Assembly (NCBI GenBank): GCA_034931985.1
Contig: JAYGHB010000009.1
Coordinates: forward strand, 34,902-98,901
DNA length: 64,000 nt
Source: Halotia wernerae
GTDB lineage: Bacteria > Cyanobacteriota > Cyanobacteriia > Cyanobacteriales > Nostocaceae
Reading direction: 5' to 3'
Below are positions 34,893-43,960 of this stretch, piece after piece. The translations under genes were made by a program, and so were the position numbers. The notes under the pieces were generated by a model. That model made no database searches, was not told the DNA's origin, and saw only the letters and a list, made by a program, of their open reading frames with translations. Each line of letters starts with the position of its first letter. Within the stretch, counting starts at the first letter, position 1.

Positions 34893-36176
34893 CTATTCCT
34901 CTGCCCCAGCTTTTTTTAAACTCTTTACGACATCCCGATACCCGTTAAATTCCGCAATTATTAAAGCAGTATAACCACCCCGGTTTTTCAAATTCAAATT
35001 TGCCCCAGCTTCGAGCAATATCTGCACAATTTCAAGATAACCAGCAGAGGCAGCCCACATCAATGCTGTCGCCCCTGCCGAATCTCGAAAATTAACATCT
35101 GCTCCCCTCGCCAGCAACAGTTTGATAATCTCTGGATATTTACGTTCGGCTGCTTTGATCAAAGCAGTTTTGCCATCATCTCCTGGAATATTGGCATCAG
35201 CGCCATAATCTAGCAATATCTTTACTGTTTCGGTGTGTCCCTGTGATACCGCCAGCAACAACGGTCTTTCACCCAGGTTGTCGCCATTAATATCTGCCCC
35301 AAAGCGCAGCAGTGCTTCCACTATTTGGCTGTGTCCTTGCAATGCTGCTACCAGCATTGGTGTATCACCCAGATGATTTTTAATTTGCACATCTGCACCC
35401 CGGTTTAATAACATTTGCACTACATCTATGTAGCCTTCCACAACAGCGAGGTGTAGAGCTGTTTCACCATCTTGATCTTGCAGATTAATCTGGGCATCTT
35501 GATTTAATAAAGCAGATGCGATCGCACTATGTCCTGCTGCTGCTGCTGCCAAGAGTGCAGTTCCACCATCCCCATTTTTCAAATTGACATCGGCTCCTGC
35601 ATCTAACAATGCCTGCAACCCATTTAAATTTCCCAAGTCTGCTGCTATGGTCAAGGGCGTTTCGCCTTCTTCATCTTGGGCATTGACATCTACACCACTT
35701 TGTAACAAGAGTTTTACAACTGCTGTATGCCCATGTTTCACAGCCAGTTTCAAAGCAGTGTCATCATCTTTATCTGTGAAGTTTGCTTTAGCCCCAGCAG
35801 CCAATAAAACTCGCACTACTTCGACATAACCTTTGAGTGCGGCTGCCATTAAGGCTGTACTACCATCTTCATTGGTAGCATCAACACTAGCTCCTTTAGA
35901 TACTAAAAGCTGCACAATATCAAGCCGATTAGCACTAGCAGCCAACATCAAAGCCGTCAAACCATAGCGTTTTCTAGGTAAATTAATATTTGCCTCAGCA
36001 TCCAACAGCGATCGCACAATTTCGGTGTAGCCTAAATTGGCAGCAAACATTAATGCTGTGGTACCATCGCGATCGCCCGCGTCAACTCTAGCACCAGCAT
36101 TCAGTAGCGCACATAGTTGCTTGATATCGCCAATTTTAGCAGCCTTTAGCAGCAAGACATCGTTATTTTCTGTCAT
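34893..36176 (-). CDS. Ankyrin-repeat protein
   Basis: 427 residues from the ATG at 36176 (MTENNDVLLLKAAKIGDIKQ); upstream in-frame codons exist. About 12-13 consecutive 33-residue ankyrin repeats fill the protein, each with the G-TALM-AA..GH..IV..LL..GA pattern and a DxNxxDxxGxT turn (for example DGTTALMFAANLGYTEIVRS, SGVDVNAQDEEGETPLTIA). No other domain, signal peptide or membrane segment. It is likely a cytoplasmic protein-binding scaffold; the partner is unknown. Confidence 0.9.
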   Translation of the reverse strand: MTENNDVLLLKAAKIGDIKQLCALLNAGARVDAGDRDGTTALMFAANLGYTEIVRSLLDAEANINLPRKRYGLTALMLAASANRLDIVQLLVSKGASVDATNEDGSTALMAAALKGYVEVVRVLLAAGAKANFTDKDDDTALKLAVKHGHTAVVKLLLQSGVDVNAQDEEGETPLTIAADLGNLNGLQALLDAGADVNLKNGDGGTALLAAAAAGHSAIASALLNQDAQINLQDQDGETALHLAVVEGYIDVVQMLLNRGADVQIKNHLGDTPMLVAALQGHSQIVEALLRFGADINGDNLGERPLLLAVSQGHTETVKILLDYGADANIPGDDGKTALIKAAERKYPEIIKLLLARGADVNFRDSAGATALMWAASAGYLEIVQILLEAGANLNLKNRGGYTALIIAEFNGYRDVVKSLKKAGAEE

Positions 36177-36435
36177 GAATAAGTCCCGCATCAGCAGGTT
36201 TTGTTCGTCTAGTCTCAAACTAAATTCTGAGATCGTTTAACCACTTTTGCAAGAGGTTTAGGGCAGAGGAGGCAGGAAGCAGGGAGAAGGATTAGGTACA
36301 ACAAATTCAATTCAAGGTATTCTCTTCAATGCCCCATGCCCCGTTCCCCTATTTGTTTTAATGTCAGCAACTTTAAGCACAGAACTTAAAGTTATACTAA
36401 TTTTTATGAAGATTTAAGACTTTGGTGGGAACACA

Positions 36436-36906
36436 ATGACTCTGGAACTATCCCCTTCGATTAAATTTGGACTGAACTTTTTTCACCCGCTGCTCATGTG
36501 GGTACTTTTAGCATTATCACTTTATGCTGGTTACCTGGGGCTGCAAGTACAGCGTACTAGAAACGCTCAAGGAGAAGAGAAGAAAGAACTGATTAAAGGT
36601 AGATATAACATCAAACACTACCAAATTGGGTCTATACTTTTAGCTTTGATGGTAACAGGTGCAATTGGAGGTATGGCTGTCACTTACATCAATAACGGTA
36701 AGTTATTTGTTCAACCTCACTTGTTAGCAGGACTTGGGATGACGGGTCTGATTGCATCTTCTGCTGCTTTGTCTCCTTTTATGCAAAAAGGGGCAAATTG
36801 GGCAAGAATGACTCACATTTTGTTAAATTTTGTGCTTTTGGGACTTTTTACTTGGCAAGCTATTACTGGCGTGCAGATTATCCAAAGGATTCTCACAAAA
36901 GCATAG
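36436..36906 (+). CDS. DUF4079 family membrane protein
   Basis: 156 residues with four membrane helices (about 10-35, 58-83, 95-115, 123-148). Conserved-looking His residues in helices (FFHPLLMWVL, NIKHYQIGS, FVQPHLLAGLG, RMTHILLNFV) recall haem-ligating b561-type four-helix proteins. DUF4079 is a cyanobacterial and plastid-lineage family without an assigned function. Start ATG at 36436. Confidence 0.82.
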   Translation: MTLELSPSIKFGLNFFHPLLMWVLLALSLYAGYLGLQVQRTRNAQGEEKKELIKGRYNIKHYQIGSILLALMVTGAIGGMAVTYINNGKLFVQPHLLAGLGMTGLIASSAALSPFMQKGANWARMTHILLNFVLLGLFTWQAITGVQIIQRILTKA

Positions 36907-36920
36907 GCAACCCCTTCGGG

Positions 36921-36985
36921 AAATTAAAAATTAAAAATTAAAAATTAAGAACAATAATAATTTTTAATTAATTAATTTTTAATTC
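36921..36985. repeat. AATTAAA repeat and AT inverted repeat
   Basis: AATTAAAAATTAAAAATT tandem copies followed by TTTTTAATTAATTAATTTTT. The same short repeat occurs at 9799-9826. It could form a hairpin after the DUF4079 gene but has no proper terminator shape. Confidence 0.6.
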
Positions 36986-37050
36986 AAAAAAGGGCATTGG
37001 GCATGGGTAAAAATCATTCTCCTCTGCCCCTCTGCCTCTTCGTTGATTCA

Positions 37051-37707
37051 TCACTTTTTTTTATAATTACCAGGAAAGCATATACCTAAAGATTGGTGAA
37101 AATCTTCTTGGACTTTACGAGTTAAGCGACGAGAGACTTGACGGACGATTTGGTTGAGTAGGCGATCGCCTGTAGACTGTATCAAAGACTGAGGTAATCG
37201 CTGAATAAATCGAGGAAAGTGAAGATCAACTACTAAATCCAATTCCCACTCAACTAACGTCATCTCAGTCAAATTTTCTTTTAACTGTAGTGATGCTTGA
37301 TAGTCTACGTCGTAACCAGGCGGATGATAATCAGGAATAGTAATTGTCCGAATGCGGTAGATCCCTTGATCTTGAGGTAACAATTCTAAGCCAATTTTCG
37401 GCTCTACTTCATAACCAAAAGAGCCAAAACGACCGATGATTAGAACATAACCATTTTCACCCAAAGGTTGCACCTTCATCGGTTCCGCACAACGCGAGAA
37501 CCATGAAGGGTGAGCATCAAGATACTCAGCAACTGTATATTTTGGGGCATACATTGCCATTGAGTCGCTATAATGACCGTAAAACTTGGTTAGTGTCCCC
37601 ACAGTTGCCTGTGTGGGTGTTTCTTCGGCTGATGCTGGGTTTGACGCTACGGGCAAAACTGTTTCTGTTATATCGAGAGATTGATATTCGCCGTTTGTTA
37701 AAAGCAT
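37051..37707 (-). CDS. DUF1997 family protein
   Basis: 218 residues, ATG at 37707. The core (TKFYGHYSDSMAMYAPKYTV, VAEYLDAHPSWFSRCAEPMK, YVLIIGRFGSFGYEVEPKIG, VEWELDLVVDLHFPRFIQ) matches the DUF1997 family found in cyanobacteria and chloroplasts, a lipid-binding START-like fold by appearance. The C-terminal helix (LNQIVRQVSRRLTRKVQEDF) is amphipathic. The function is unknown. Confidence 0.8.
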   Translation of the reverse strand: MLLTNGEYQSLDITETVLPVASNPASAEETPTQATVGTLTKFYGHYSDSMAMYAPKYTVAEYLDAHPSWFSRCAEPMKVQPLGENGYVLIIGRFGSFGYEVEPKIGLELLPQDQGIYRIRTITIPDYHPPGYDVDYQASLQLKENLTEMTLVEWELDLVVDLHFPRFIQRLPQSLIQSTGDRLLNQIVRQVSRRLTRKVQEDFHQSLGICFPGNYKKK

Positions 37708-37886
37708 GAATGCATTCCCGTATACTTTGGCGTTTGTCTATATTAATAATTCCCAGTTCGTTTGGGTCGTTTAGCAACGAAGTACCCTTTTTTACTAAAA
37801 CTCAATAATTTATCATAAACTTCATAGAATCACTAAAATTAAAGAACTAAACAACCACATATTAGTTTCCTAGGATAGGGTTAATC

Positions 37887-38543
37887 ATGAAAGCATTTGT
37901 AGCAGGTGCAACAGGTGAAACAGGTCGTCGGATTGTCAAAGAACTGATAGCTCGGAATATTCCTGTTCGGGCTTTGGTGCGGGATGTCGAGCAAGCTAGA
38001 GCTATTTTGCCTGTTGAGGCTGAATTGGTAATAGGCGATATATTAAAGCCAGAAAGCCTGAATGCTGCTTTAGGAGACAGTACAGTTTTGCTGTGCGCTA
38101 CTGGGGCAAAACCTAGTTTCGACCCTACCGGCCCTTATAAAGTAGATTTTGAAGGGACTAAAAATTTAGTGGATATCTCTAAATCCAAAGGAATTGAGCA
38201 TTTTGTCATGGTTTCTTCTTTGTGTACTTCCCAGCTATTTCATCCGTTAAATTTGTTTTGGCTGATTTTGGTTTGGAAAAAACAAGCAGAGGAGTACATC
38301 CAAAAAAGTGGTCTGACCTATACGATTGTGCGTCCTGGTGGTTTAAAAAATGAAGATAACACTGATGCGATCGTGATGCAGAGTGCTGATACATTATTCG
38401 ATGGTAGTATACCTCGGCAAAAAGTTGCCCAAGTTTGCGTCGAGTCTCTACTTGAGCCAGCTGCACGCAATAAAGTTGTTGAGATTATTGCTAAACCAGA
38501 AGCTACCTCTAAAAGTTTTGAGGAGTTATTTCAACAGTGTTAA
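37887..38543 (+). CDS. NmrA/Tic62-like NAD(P)-binding reductase
   Basis: 218 residues. Atypical short-chain dehydrogenase: N-terminal dinucleotide motif VAGATGETGRRIVKELIARN (4-23), RALVRD with the NADP-type Arg, VSSL at the catalytic Ser position, and a WKKQAEEYIQKSGLTYTIVR segment containing the Lys but no canonical YxxxK. TIVRPGGL is typical of atypical SDRs of the Ycf39/Tic62 type. It precedes the biosynthetic cluster by about 0.9 kb on the same strand but is probably not part of it. Confidence 0.85.
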   Translation: MKAFVAGATGETGRRIVKELIARNIPVRALVRDVEQARAILPVEAELVIGDILKPESLNAALGDSTVLLCATGAKPSFDPTGPYKVDFEGTKNLVDISKSKGIEHFVMVSSLCTSQLFHPLNLFWLILVWKKQAEEYIQKSGLTYTIVRPGGLKNEDNTDAIVMQSADTLFDGSIPRQKVAQVCVESLLEPAARNKVVEIIAKPEATSKSFEELFQQC

Positions 38544-38571
38544 AGAATGTAGATTATTGAAACTCCCCCAC

Positions 38572-38920
38572 CTAAACAAGTTTCGCTTGTCTGAGGTCTT
38601 TATACTCCGCACAATATTCATCTATGATTGCCACTGTTGGGTGGACGTCTCTTGGCAAATGCTTCAGAATTTGTAATTCTACATCCATTGCTCTACCTGC
38701 TTTGTAGAGTTTTATCTTTCAATGTGCGAATACGTTGATATAAATCTTCATTACTTAACCCCGTCCATTCACCAGTATCCCAAGCAGCATCCTCGGTTTC
38801 TGCGATCGCTAATCTCTGGTCTTGAGAGTGTTTCAGGCAGAGCATTCACACACCAGCATCATAAATACTTCCTTGCCCGCGCGATCGCTGTTTTTAGCTT
38901 TTCTGTGTCTGTTCTCTAGT
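38572..38920 (-). pseudogene. Transposase N-terminal remnant
   Basis: A minus-strand reading beginning at an ATG near 38688 gives MDVELQILKHLPRDVHPTVA followed by IIDEYCAEYKDLRQ and a stop after 38 residues. This resembles the N-terminus of IS701-type transposases of Nostoc; the rest of the gene is absent. Just upstream lies another fragment (AAWDTGEWTGLSNEDLYQRI) with no complete gene. Family assignment is from memory of similar N-termini. Confidence 0.4.
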
Positions 38921-38929
38921 AGTTATACC

Positions 38930-39427
38930 AATTCTTTATAAAGCTGCGCTAAATAAAGCTTCAAGAATAAAGTCGTAAGAAATCAGAGAAGCAATCTGTT
39001 GAGGTATTCTAGACTCACCGCACTGCCTCGTCTATCTGTGTAGCCTGCGGCTACTCCCAATGCCTTGCGGTTAAGGTTTTTGGAGTTACTTTTACTTATG
39101 AAGTTTCAGGGGTTTCAGCCCTATGTTTGAAGGTTGGTAGTGCTTATCTGAAAAGTATTGCGGCTCTCCTTACGAAGAACTCGTAGAGTAGCCGCGTAGC
39201 GGCTACATCTATTTATTTTCATCTGCGGTTAATTCTTTTTTTCTATACCTCATGAATGTGGGAATCGCTATAAGAACAGGATGTCAACAAATATAAAGTT
39301 TGTGTTGTCTTGCGTAAAACTGAAAAACTGCACTGATTTATATCAGAGGGTTCAATGAGCAACATTTGTTGCAATTAAGAACTTCAACAACAAAACTGAT
39401 TGCAATATTTTTAGGAGATTAAAAGTA
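38930..39427. other. Upstream region of the biosynthetic cluster
   Basis: About 500 bases without a gene. It contains a Nostoc palindromic repeat (GTAGCCGCGTAGCGGCTAC, about 39190-39208) and an AT-rich leader ending in AGGAG about 10 bases before the DAHP synthase ATG. The cluster promoter should lie here; no unambiguous -35/-10 pair stands out. Confidence 0.45.
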
Positions 39428-40525
39428 ATGATTATCGTTATGAAAGCAGGGACACCATTAGTAGAAATTGAGCGCGTCACTGAAGAAGTTTGCCGCTATG
39501 GAATCATACCAGAAATATGTCAAGGTCAGCATAAAGCAGTAATTGGTTTAGTGGGCGAAACCGCAGAAACTGACCCCAGACAAATTCAAAATATCAGTCC
39601 TTTCATTGAGCAGGTTATACGAGTGAAAAAGCCTTTTAAACGTGCTTCTTTAGAATTTCGCTATGGAGAACATAGCGAAGTGGCTGTACCAACACCCAAC
39701 GGAGTAATAACTTTCGGACAGAACCATCCTTTAGTGGTAGTAGCTGGGCCATGTTCTGTAGAGAACGAAGAAATGATTGTGGAAACAGCCCATGTAGTCA
39801 AAGCAGCGGGCGCACAGTTTCTCCGGGGTGGGGCATACAAACCCCGGACTTCACCTTATGCTTTTCAAGGTCATGGTGAGAGTGCTTTAGGCTTGTTGGC
39901 AAAAGCTAAAGAAGCCACTGGTTTAGGGATTATCACAGAAGTTATGGATGCTGCTGATTTAGACAAGATTATGGAAGTAGCAGATGTGATTCAAATTGGT
40001 ACCCGCAATATGCAGAATTTTTCCTTACTGAAGAAAGTAGGCACTGCTGGTAAGCCGGTGCTGCTGAAGCGAGGATTGTCAGCCACGATTGAAGATTGGT
40101 TGATGTCAGCGGAGTATATTCTAGCAGCAGGCAATCCGAATGTAATTTTGTGTGAGCGAGGTATTCGCACCTTTGACAAACAATATACACGTAATACTTT
40201 AGATATCTCTGCAATCCCAGTCTTGCGATCGCTGACTCACTTACCGATTATGATTGATCCCAGCCATGCCACTGGTAAATCAGAGTTTGTCCAACCTATG
40301 GTCATGGCTTCGATTGCAGCTGGTGCAGATTCTTTAATGATTGAAGTTCACCCCAACCCCGCAAAGGCACTCTCAGATGGGCCTCAATCTTTGACACTCG
40401 AAAAATTTGAGGAACTGATGCAAGAAATGGCTCCTTTAAGCAAATTCTTTAGTCGTTGGTCTGTTAACAACAGCACAAAAATCTCCCAGTTTGCTTCCCC
40501 AATTTCCGCTACAGCTAGAGTCTAA
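39428..40525 (+). CDS. 3-deoxy-7-phosphoheptulonate (DAHP) synthase, class I beta with regulatory domain
   Basis: 365 residues. First enzyme of the shikimate pathway, joining PEP and erythrose-4-phosphate. Residues 1-~70 are the ferredoxin-like regulatory domain of Thermotoga-type enzymes (IIVMKAGTPLVEIERVTEEV, AVIGLVGET), which senses Phe/Tyr. The barrel follows: VVVAGPCSVENEEM, FLRGGAYKPRTSPYAFQG, QIGTRNMQNF, LLKRGLSATIEDWL, PIMIDPSHATG and MIEVHPNP. Metal-site Cys (GPCS) and His (DPSHATG) are present. A dedicated copy heading an ammonia-lyase cluster suggests it boosts Phe/Tyr supply for the product. AGGAG precedes the ATG by about ten bases. Confidence 0.92.
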   Translation: MIIVMKAGTPLVEIERVTEEVCRYGIIPEICQGQHKAVIGLVGETAETDPRQIQNISPFIEQVIRVKKPFKRASLEFRYGEHSEVAVPTPNGVITFGQNHPLVVVAGPCSVENEEMIVETAHVVKAAGAQFLRGGAYKPRTSPYAFQGHGESALGLLAKAKEATGLGIITEVMDAADLDKIMEVADVIQIGTRNMQNFSLLKKVGTAGKPVLLKRGLSATIEDWLMSAEYILAAGNPNVILCERGIRTFDKQYTRNTLDISAIPVLRSLTHLPIMIDPSHATGKSEFVQPMVMASIAAGADSLMIEVHPNPAKALSDGPQSLTLEKFEELMQEMAPLSKFFSRWSVNNSTKISQFASPISATARV

Positions 40526-40568
40526 ACAGATGGTACTGTCTACTACAAATGAAAATTTTTCTATAGCT

Positions 40569-40607
40569 GCATAAAACCCTAAATTATCTCCGATAAGTAG
40601 ACAAAGA
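40569..40607. promoter_or_regulatory. 39-bp element shared with the halogenase upstream region, copy 1
   Basis: Positions 40569-40607 match 50732-50770 at 35 of 39 bases. Conserved blocks are GCATAAAACC at the left, then TTATCTCCGATAAGTA, then ACAAAGA. TTATC-TCC-GATAA is a small inverted repeat at the centre. It sits in the gap between DAHP synthase and the ammonia-lyase, 100 bases before the latter's ATG. It is a candidate regulator site or processed mRNA element. Confidence 0.6.
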
Positions 40608-40706
40608 TTCAAACCAGGGTCAGCTAATTTCACACTATTCAAGCTGCAACGCCTAACAAGTATCCAAATCACTTACTCATCTCTGCAATCAAGACAATAT
40701 TTCCCC

Positions 40707-42404
40707 ATGAATACAACATCTCTCAACAAAAATAAGACCTCTTATTCTGCGACTACTTTTCAGGAAAATTCACAAAAAACAGTAGCTGTGGGCAACCGCG
40801 ACCTGACTATAGACGAAGTAGTAAGTGTGGCATCTTATGGTGCAAAAGTACGCTTAAGCAACGAACAAGAAGTTTTGCAAGGTGTTCAAGCTTCCTGTGA
40901 CTATATTAAAAATGCTGTGGAATCTGGTCAGCCTATTTACGGCGTTACAAGTGGCTTTGGCGGTATGGCAAATGTCGTCATTTCTCCAGAATCAGCAGAA
41001 CTACTCCAGAACAACCTGATTTGGTATCACAAAACCGGATCAGGACAAAGATTACCACTAGCTGATGTCCGCGCTGCTATGCTGTTGCGTGCTAATTCTC
41101 ACTTACATGGTGCATCTGGTATCCGTCTAGAAATCATCCAGCGCATGGAGATATTTTTGAATGCTGCTGTCACACCGCATGTATATGAATTTGGTTCTAT
41201 TGGCGCTAGTGGTGATTTAGTACCACTATCTTACATTACTGGGGCGTTGGTTGGTCTAGATCCTTGTTATACCGTTGACTTTAACGGTGAAGAAATGGAT
41301 GCGCCAACAGCGTTAAATCTGTTGGGTTTAGAGCCTTTGCAATTACTTCCTAAAGAAGGGTTAGCAATGATGAATGGCACTTCAGTAATGACGGGTATTG
41401 CTGCCAACTGCGTCTATGACACCAAAGTCTTATTAGCATTAGCAATGGGTACACATGCCTTAGCTATTCAGGGTTTGAATGGTACAAATCAATCATTCCA
41501 CCCATTTATTCATCAGCTCAAACCACATTCAGGGCAAAAATGGGCTGCCAATCAAATGCTGAATTTATTAGCAGGTTCACGCCTAGTCCGGGAAGAGTTA
41601 GATGGTTCTCACGACTATCGAGGTGAACATCCCATTCAAGATCGTTATTCACTGCGCTGTTTACCTCAATATATGGGGCCGATTGTCGATGGAATTGAGC
41701 AGATTAAAAAACAAATGGAGGTAGAAATTAACTCTGTCACCGATAACCCGCTAATTGATGTTGAAAACCAAGCTAGCTATCATGGCGGCAATTTCTTAGG
41801 ACAATATATTGGTGTAGGTATGGATCAACTCCGCTATTACATTGGATTATTGGCCAAACATTTGGATGTGCAAATTGCTTACCTTGTAGCGCCTGAATTC
41901 AATAATGGATTACCAGCATCTTTAGTTGGCAACCGAGAACGTAGTGTGAATATGGGGTTAAAGGGTCTGCAAATAGCCGGTAACTCGATTATGCCGTTGC
42001 TGACCTTTTATGGAAACTCCATTGCTGATAGATTTCCTACCCACGCTGAACAATATAACCAGAATATCAATAGCCAAGGTTTTGCTTCTGCAAACTTAGC
42101 ACGCCGTTCAGTAGATATTTTCCAACAATATATGGCGATCGCTTTGATGTTTGCGGTGCAATCGGTTGATTTACGAACTTATTTAGTTGCCGACCATTAT
42201 GATGCCCGCGCTACTCTATCACCTGCTACTAGAGATTTATATATGGCAGTACGCGATGTCGTCGGACAACCAGTGTCACCGGACAGACCCTATATCTGGA
42301 ATGACCACGAACAAGCCCTAGACATACACATTGCCCAGATTGCTGCTGATATTGCATCTGGTGGGCAAATCGTTGCCGCAGTTAACAATCTTGTATCTGA
42401 GTAG
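40707..42404 (+). CDS. Aromatic amino acid ammonia-lyase (phenylalanine/tyrosine ammonia-lyase)
   Basis: 565 residues. Converts an aromatic amino acid to a trans-cinnamate and ammonia using the self-made MIO group from A167-S168-G169 (FGSIGASGDLVPL). Tyr78 (QPIYGVTSGFGG), NGTSVMTGIAANC, NSVTDNPLID and the FYGNSIADRFPTHAEQYNQN block are intact. Residue numbering equals that of the A. variabilis enzyme. The specificity pair is Tyr107-His108 (NLIWYHKTG) instead of Phe-Leu in that PAL or His-Leu in bacterial TALs, so Phe versus Tyr preference is open. It is followed by the CoA ligase after five bases, so they are surely co-transcribed. Confidence 0.93.
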   Translation: MNTTSLNKNKTSYSATTFQENSQKTVAVGNRDLTIDEVVSVASYGAKVRLSNEQEVLQGVQASCDYIKNAVESGQPIYGVTSGFGGMANVVISPESAELLQNNLIWYHKTGSGQRLPLADVRAAMLLRANSHLHGASGIRLEIIQRMEIFLNAAVTPHVYEFGSIGASGDLVPLSYITGALVGLDPCYTVDFNGEEMDAPTALNLLGLEPLQLLPKEGLAMMNGTSVMTGIAANCVYDTKVLLALAMGTHALAIQGLNGTNQSFHPFIHQLKPHSGQKWAANQMLNLLAGSRLVREELDGSHDYRGEHPIQDRYSLRCLPQYMGPIVDGIEQIKKQMEVEINSVTDNPLIDVENQASYHGGNFLGQYIGVGMDQLRYYIGLLAKHLDVQIAYLVAPEFNNGLPASLVGNRERSVNMGLKGLQIAGNSIMPLLTFYGNSIADRFPTHAEQYNQNINSQGFASANLARRSVDIFQQYMAIALMFAVQSVDLRTYLVADHYDARATLSPATRDLYMAVRDVVGQPVSPDRPYIWNDHEQALDIHIAQIAADIASGGQIVAAVNNLVSE

Positions 42405-42409
42405 TAGTT

Positions 42410-43930
42410 ATGAACATTACACATCATCTAGAGCGTGGTCAACTGTTATTTCCTGATCAAACCGCCCTGATTTTTGAGGATAAATCTTTTACCTACAAAC
42501 AGCTAAATCAATTAGTAGGGCGAGTGGCCAATGGCTTAAAGGAATTGGGAATCAAAAGAGGCGATCGCGTAGCCTTGTTCTTACCAAATATTCCAGAATT
42601 CATTATTTCTTATCTTGGCATTCTCAAAATTGGTGCTGTTGTCGTCTCTATTAATGTCATGTTAAAAAGTGCTGAAGTCAGCTACATTCTTCACGATTGT
42701 GCTGCTAAAGCAATCATCACAACAGAGTCCCAAAGTGAGCATGTATTAGAAGCTGATCTACCCGAATTGCAACATATTTTGATTGCTGAAGGGAGAGCTA
42801 ATAAAGGAAGGAGTTTAGCACAACTAATTGCAAATTCTTCCCCAAATAAACATGCTGTCGAAATGGATCGTCATGCTCCGGCTTGCATCGTTTACACATC
42901 AGGAACAACAGGTTTTCCTAAAGGAGCTACTCTTTCCCACGGCAACGTAATTTCTAATATGTATTCTCAAAATCGTTGTTGTGGAATGCAACCAGATGAC
43001 CGTTTATTACTTTATTTACCACTATTTCATTGCTTTGGTCAAAATGCCATTTTGAATGCGGCGCTGAATGTGTGTGCCACTATTGTTTTGCAACGCCGGT
43101 TTGATATTGAACAATTACTTAAAGCCATCATTACTCATCAAGTCACAATGTTTTTTGGTGTGCCGACAGTATTTATCAAACTGCTGAATACAAACATCCC
43201 TAATCAGCATTTTGAAAGTGTGCGTTATTACTTTTCAGCAGCAGCACCTTTACCAATTGAAATTGCTCAAAGTTGGCAAGATAAATATGGCAAAGTCATT
43301 CATGAAGGGTATGGACTAACTGAAACTTCACCATGTGCATGTTATAACCATGACTTGAAATATAAACTAGGTTCAATTGGCGCTCCCATTGAAAATGTCG
43401 AAATGAAAATTATCGATGCTGAAGGTCATCAAGTACAACCTGGTGAATTGGGTGAAATAGTAATTCGAGGGCCTAATGTCATGCTTGGTTATTGGAATCG
43501 TCCATTTGAAACTGCTAATGTGATTAAAAATGGTTGGTTTCATACTGGAGATATTGGTCAGATGGATGAAGATGGTTTTTTCTACATCATTGACCGCTTA
43601 AAAGACATGATTAACGTATCTGGATTTAAAGTGTATCCAACTGAAGTTGAAAATGTCATTTATCAACATTTAGCTGTGGCTGAAGTCGCTGTCTATGGTG
43701 TTCCTGATGCTTTTAAAGGTGAGATAGTCAAAGCAAGTATTGTCCTCAAACCTGGTAGCACAATTACAGCAGAAAAAATCATTGACTTTTGCTCTGAAAG
43801 AATGGCTACATATAAACTTCCTCGTGCGATTAATTTTGTCGATTCTCTGCCTAAAAACCAAACTGGCAAAATTCTCAAGCGAGTTTTACGGCAGCATTCA
43901 ATGTCTCCAGTAACTACAGCTATCTACTAA
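42410..43930 (+). CDS. Acyl-CoA ligase of the 4-coumarate:CoA ligase type
   Basis: 506 residues, ANL superfamily. Adenylates a carboxylic acid and transfers it to CoA. Motifs: P-loop YTSGTTGFPKG (162-172), GYGLTETSP (A5), WFHTGDIGQMDEDGFFYIID (A7/A8), KDMINVSGFKVYPTEVENV (hinge region) and the C-terminal catalytic Lys in PKNQTGKILKR. Length and motifs fit cinnamate/4-coumarate or medium-chain ligases. The substrate is inferred to be the cinnamate made by the ammonia-lyase immediately upstream. No carrier-protein domain is attached, so a free CoA thioester is expected. Confidence 0.88.
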   Translation: MNITHHLERGQLLFPDQTALIFEDKSFTYKQLNQLVGRVANGLKELGIKRGDRVALFLPNIPEFIISYLGILKIGAVVVSINVMLKSAEVSYILHDCAAKAIITTESQSEHVLEADLPELQHILIAEGRANKGRSLAQLIANSSPNKHAVEMDRHAPACIVYTSGTTGFPKGATLSHGNVISNMYSQNRCCGMQPDDRLLLYLPLFHCFGQNAILNAALNVCATIVLQRRFDIEQLLKAIITHQVTMFFGVPTVFIKLLNTNIPNQHFESVRYYFSAAAPLPIEIAQSWQDKYGKVIHEGYGLTETSPCACYNHDLKYKLGSIGAPIENVEMKIIDAEGHQVQPGELGEIVIRGPNVMLGYWNRPFETANVIKNGWFHTGDIGQMDEDGFFYIIDRLKDMINVSGFKVYPTEVENVIYQHLAVAEVAVYGVPDAFKGEIVKASIVLKPGSTITAEKIIDFCSERMATYKLPRAINFVDSLPKNQTGKILKRVLRQHSMSPVTTAIY

Positions 43931-43960
43931 TTATCTAAAAAATTCAACTGAGGTTTAATT

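Noticed and set aside
37887..38543. NmrA-like reductase as the first gene of the biosynthetic cluster
   Set aside because: It is about 0.9 kb away, separated by transposon debris and repeats, and resembles a general cyanobacterial reductase.
39969..40214. Open minus-strand frames inside the DAHP synthase and other cluster genes
   Set aside because: They mirror the codon pattern of the real genes on the other strand and have no ribosome sites or recognisable products.
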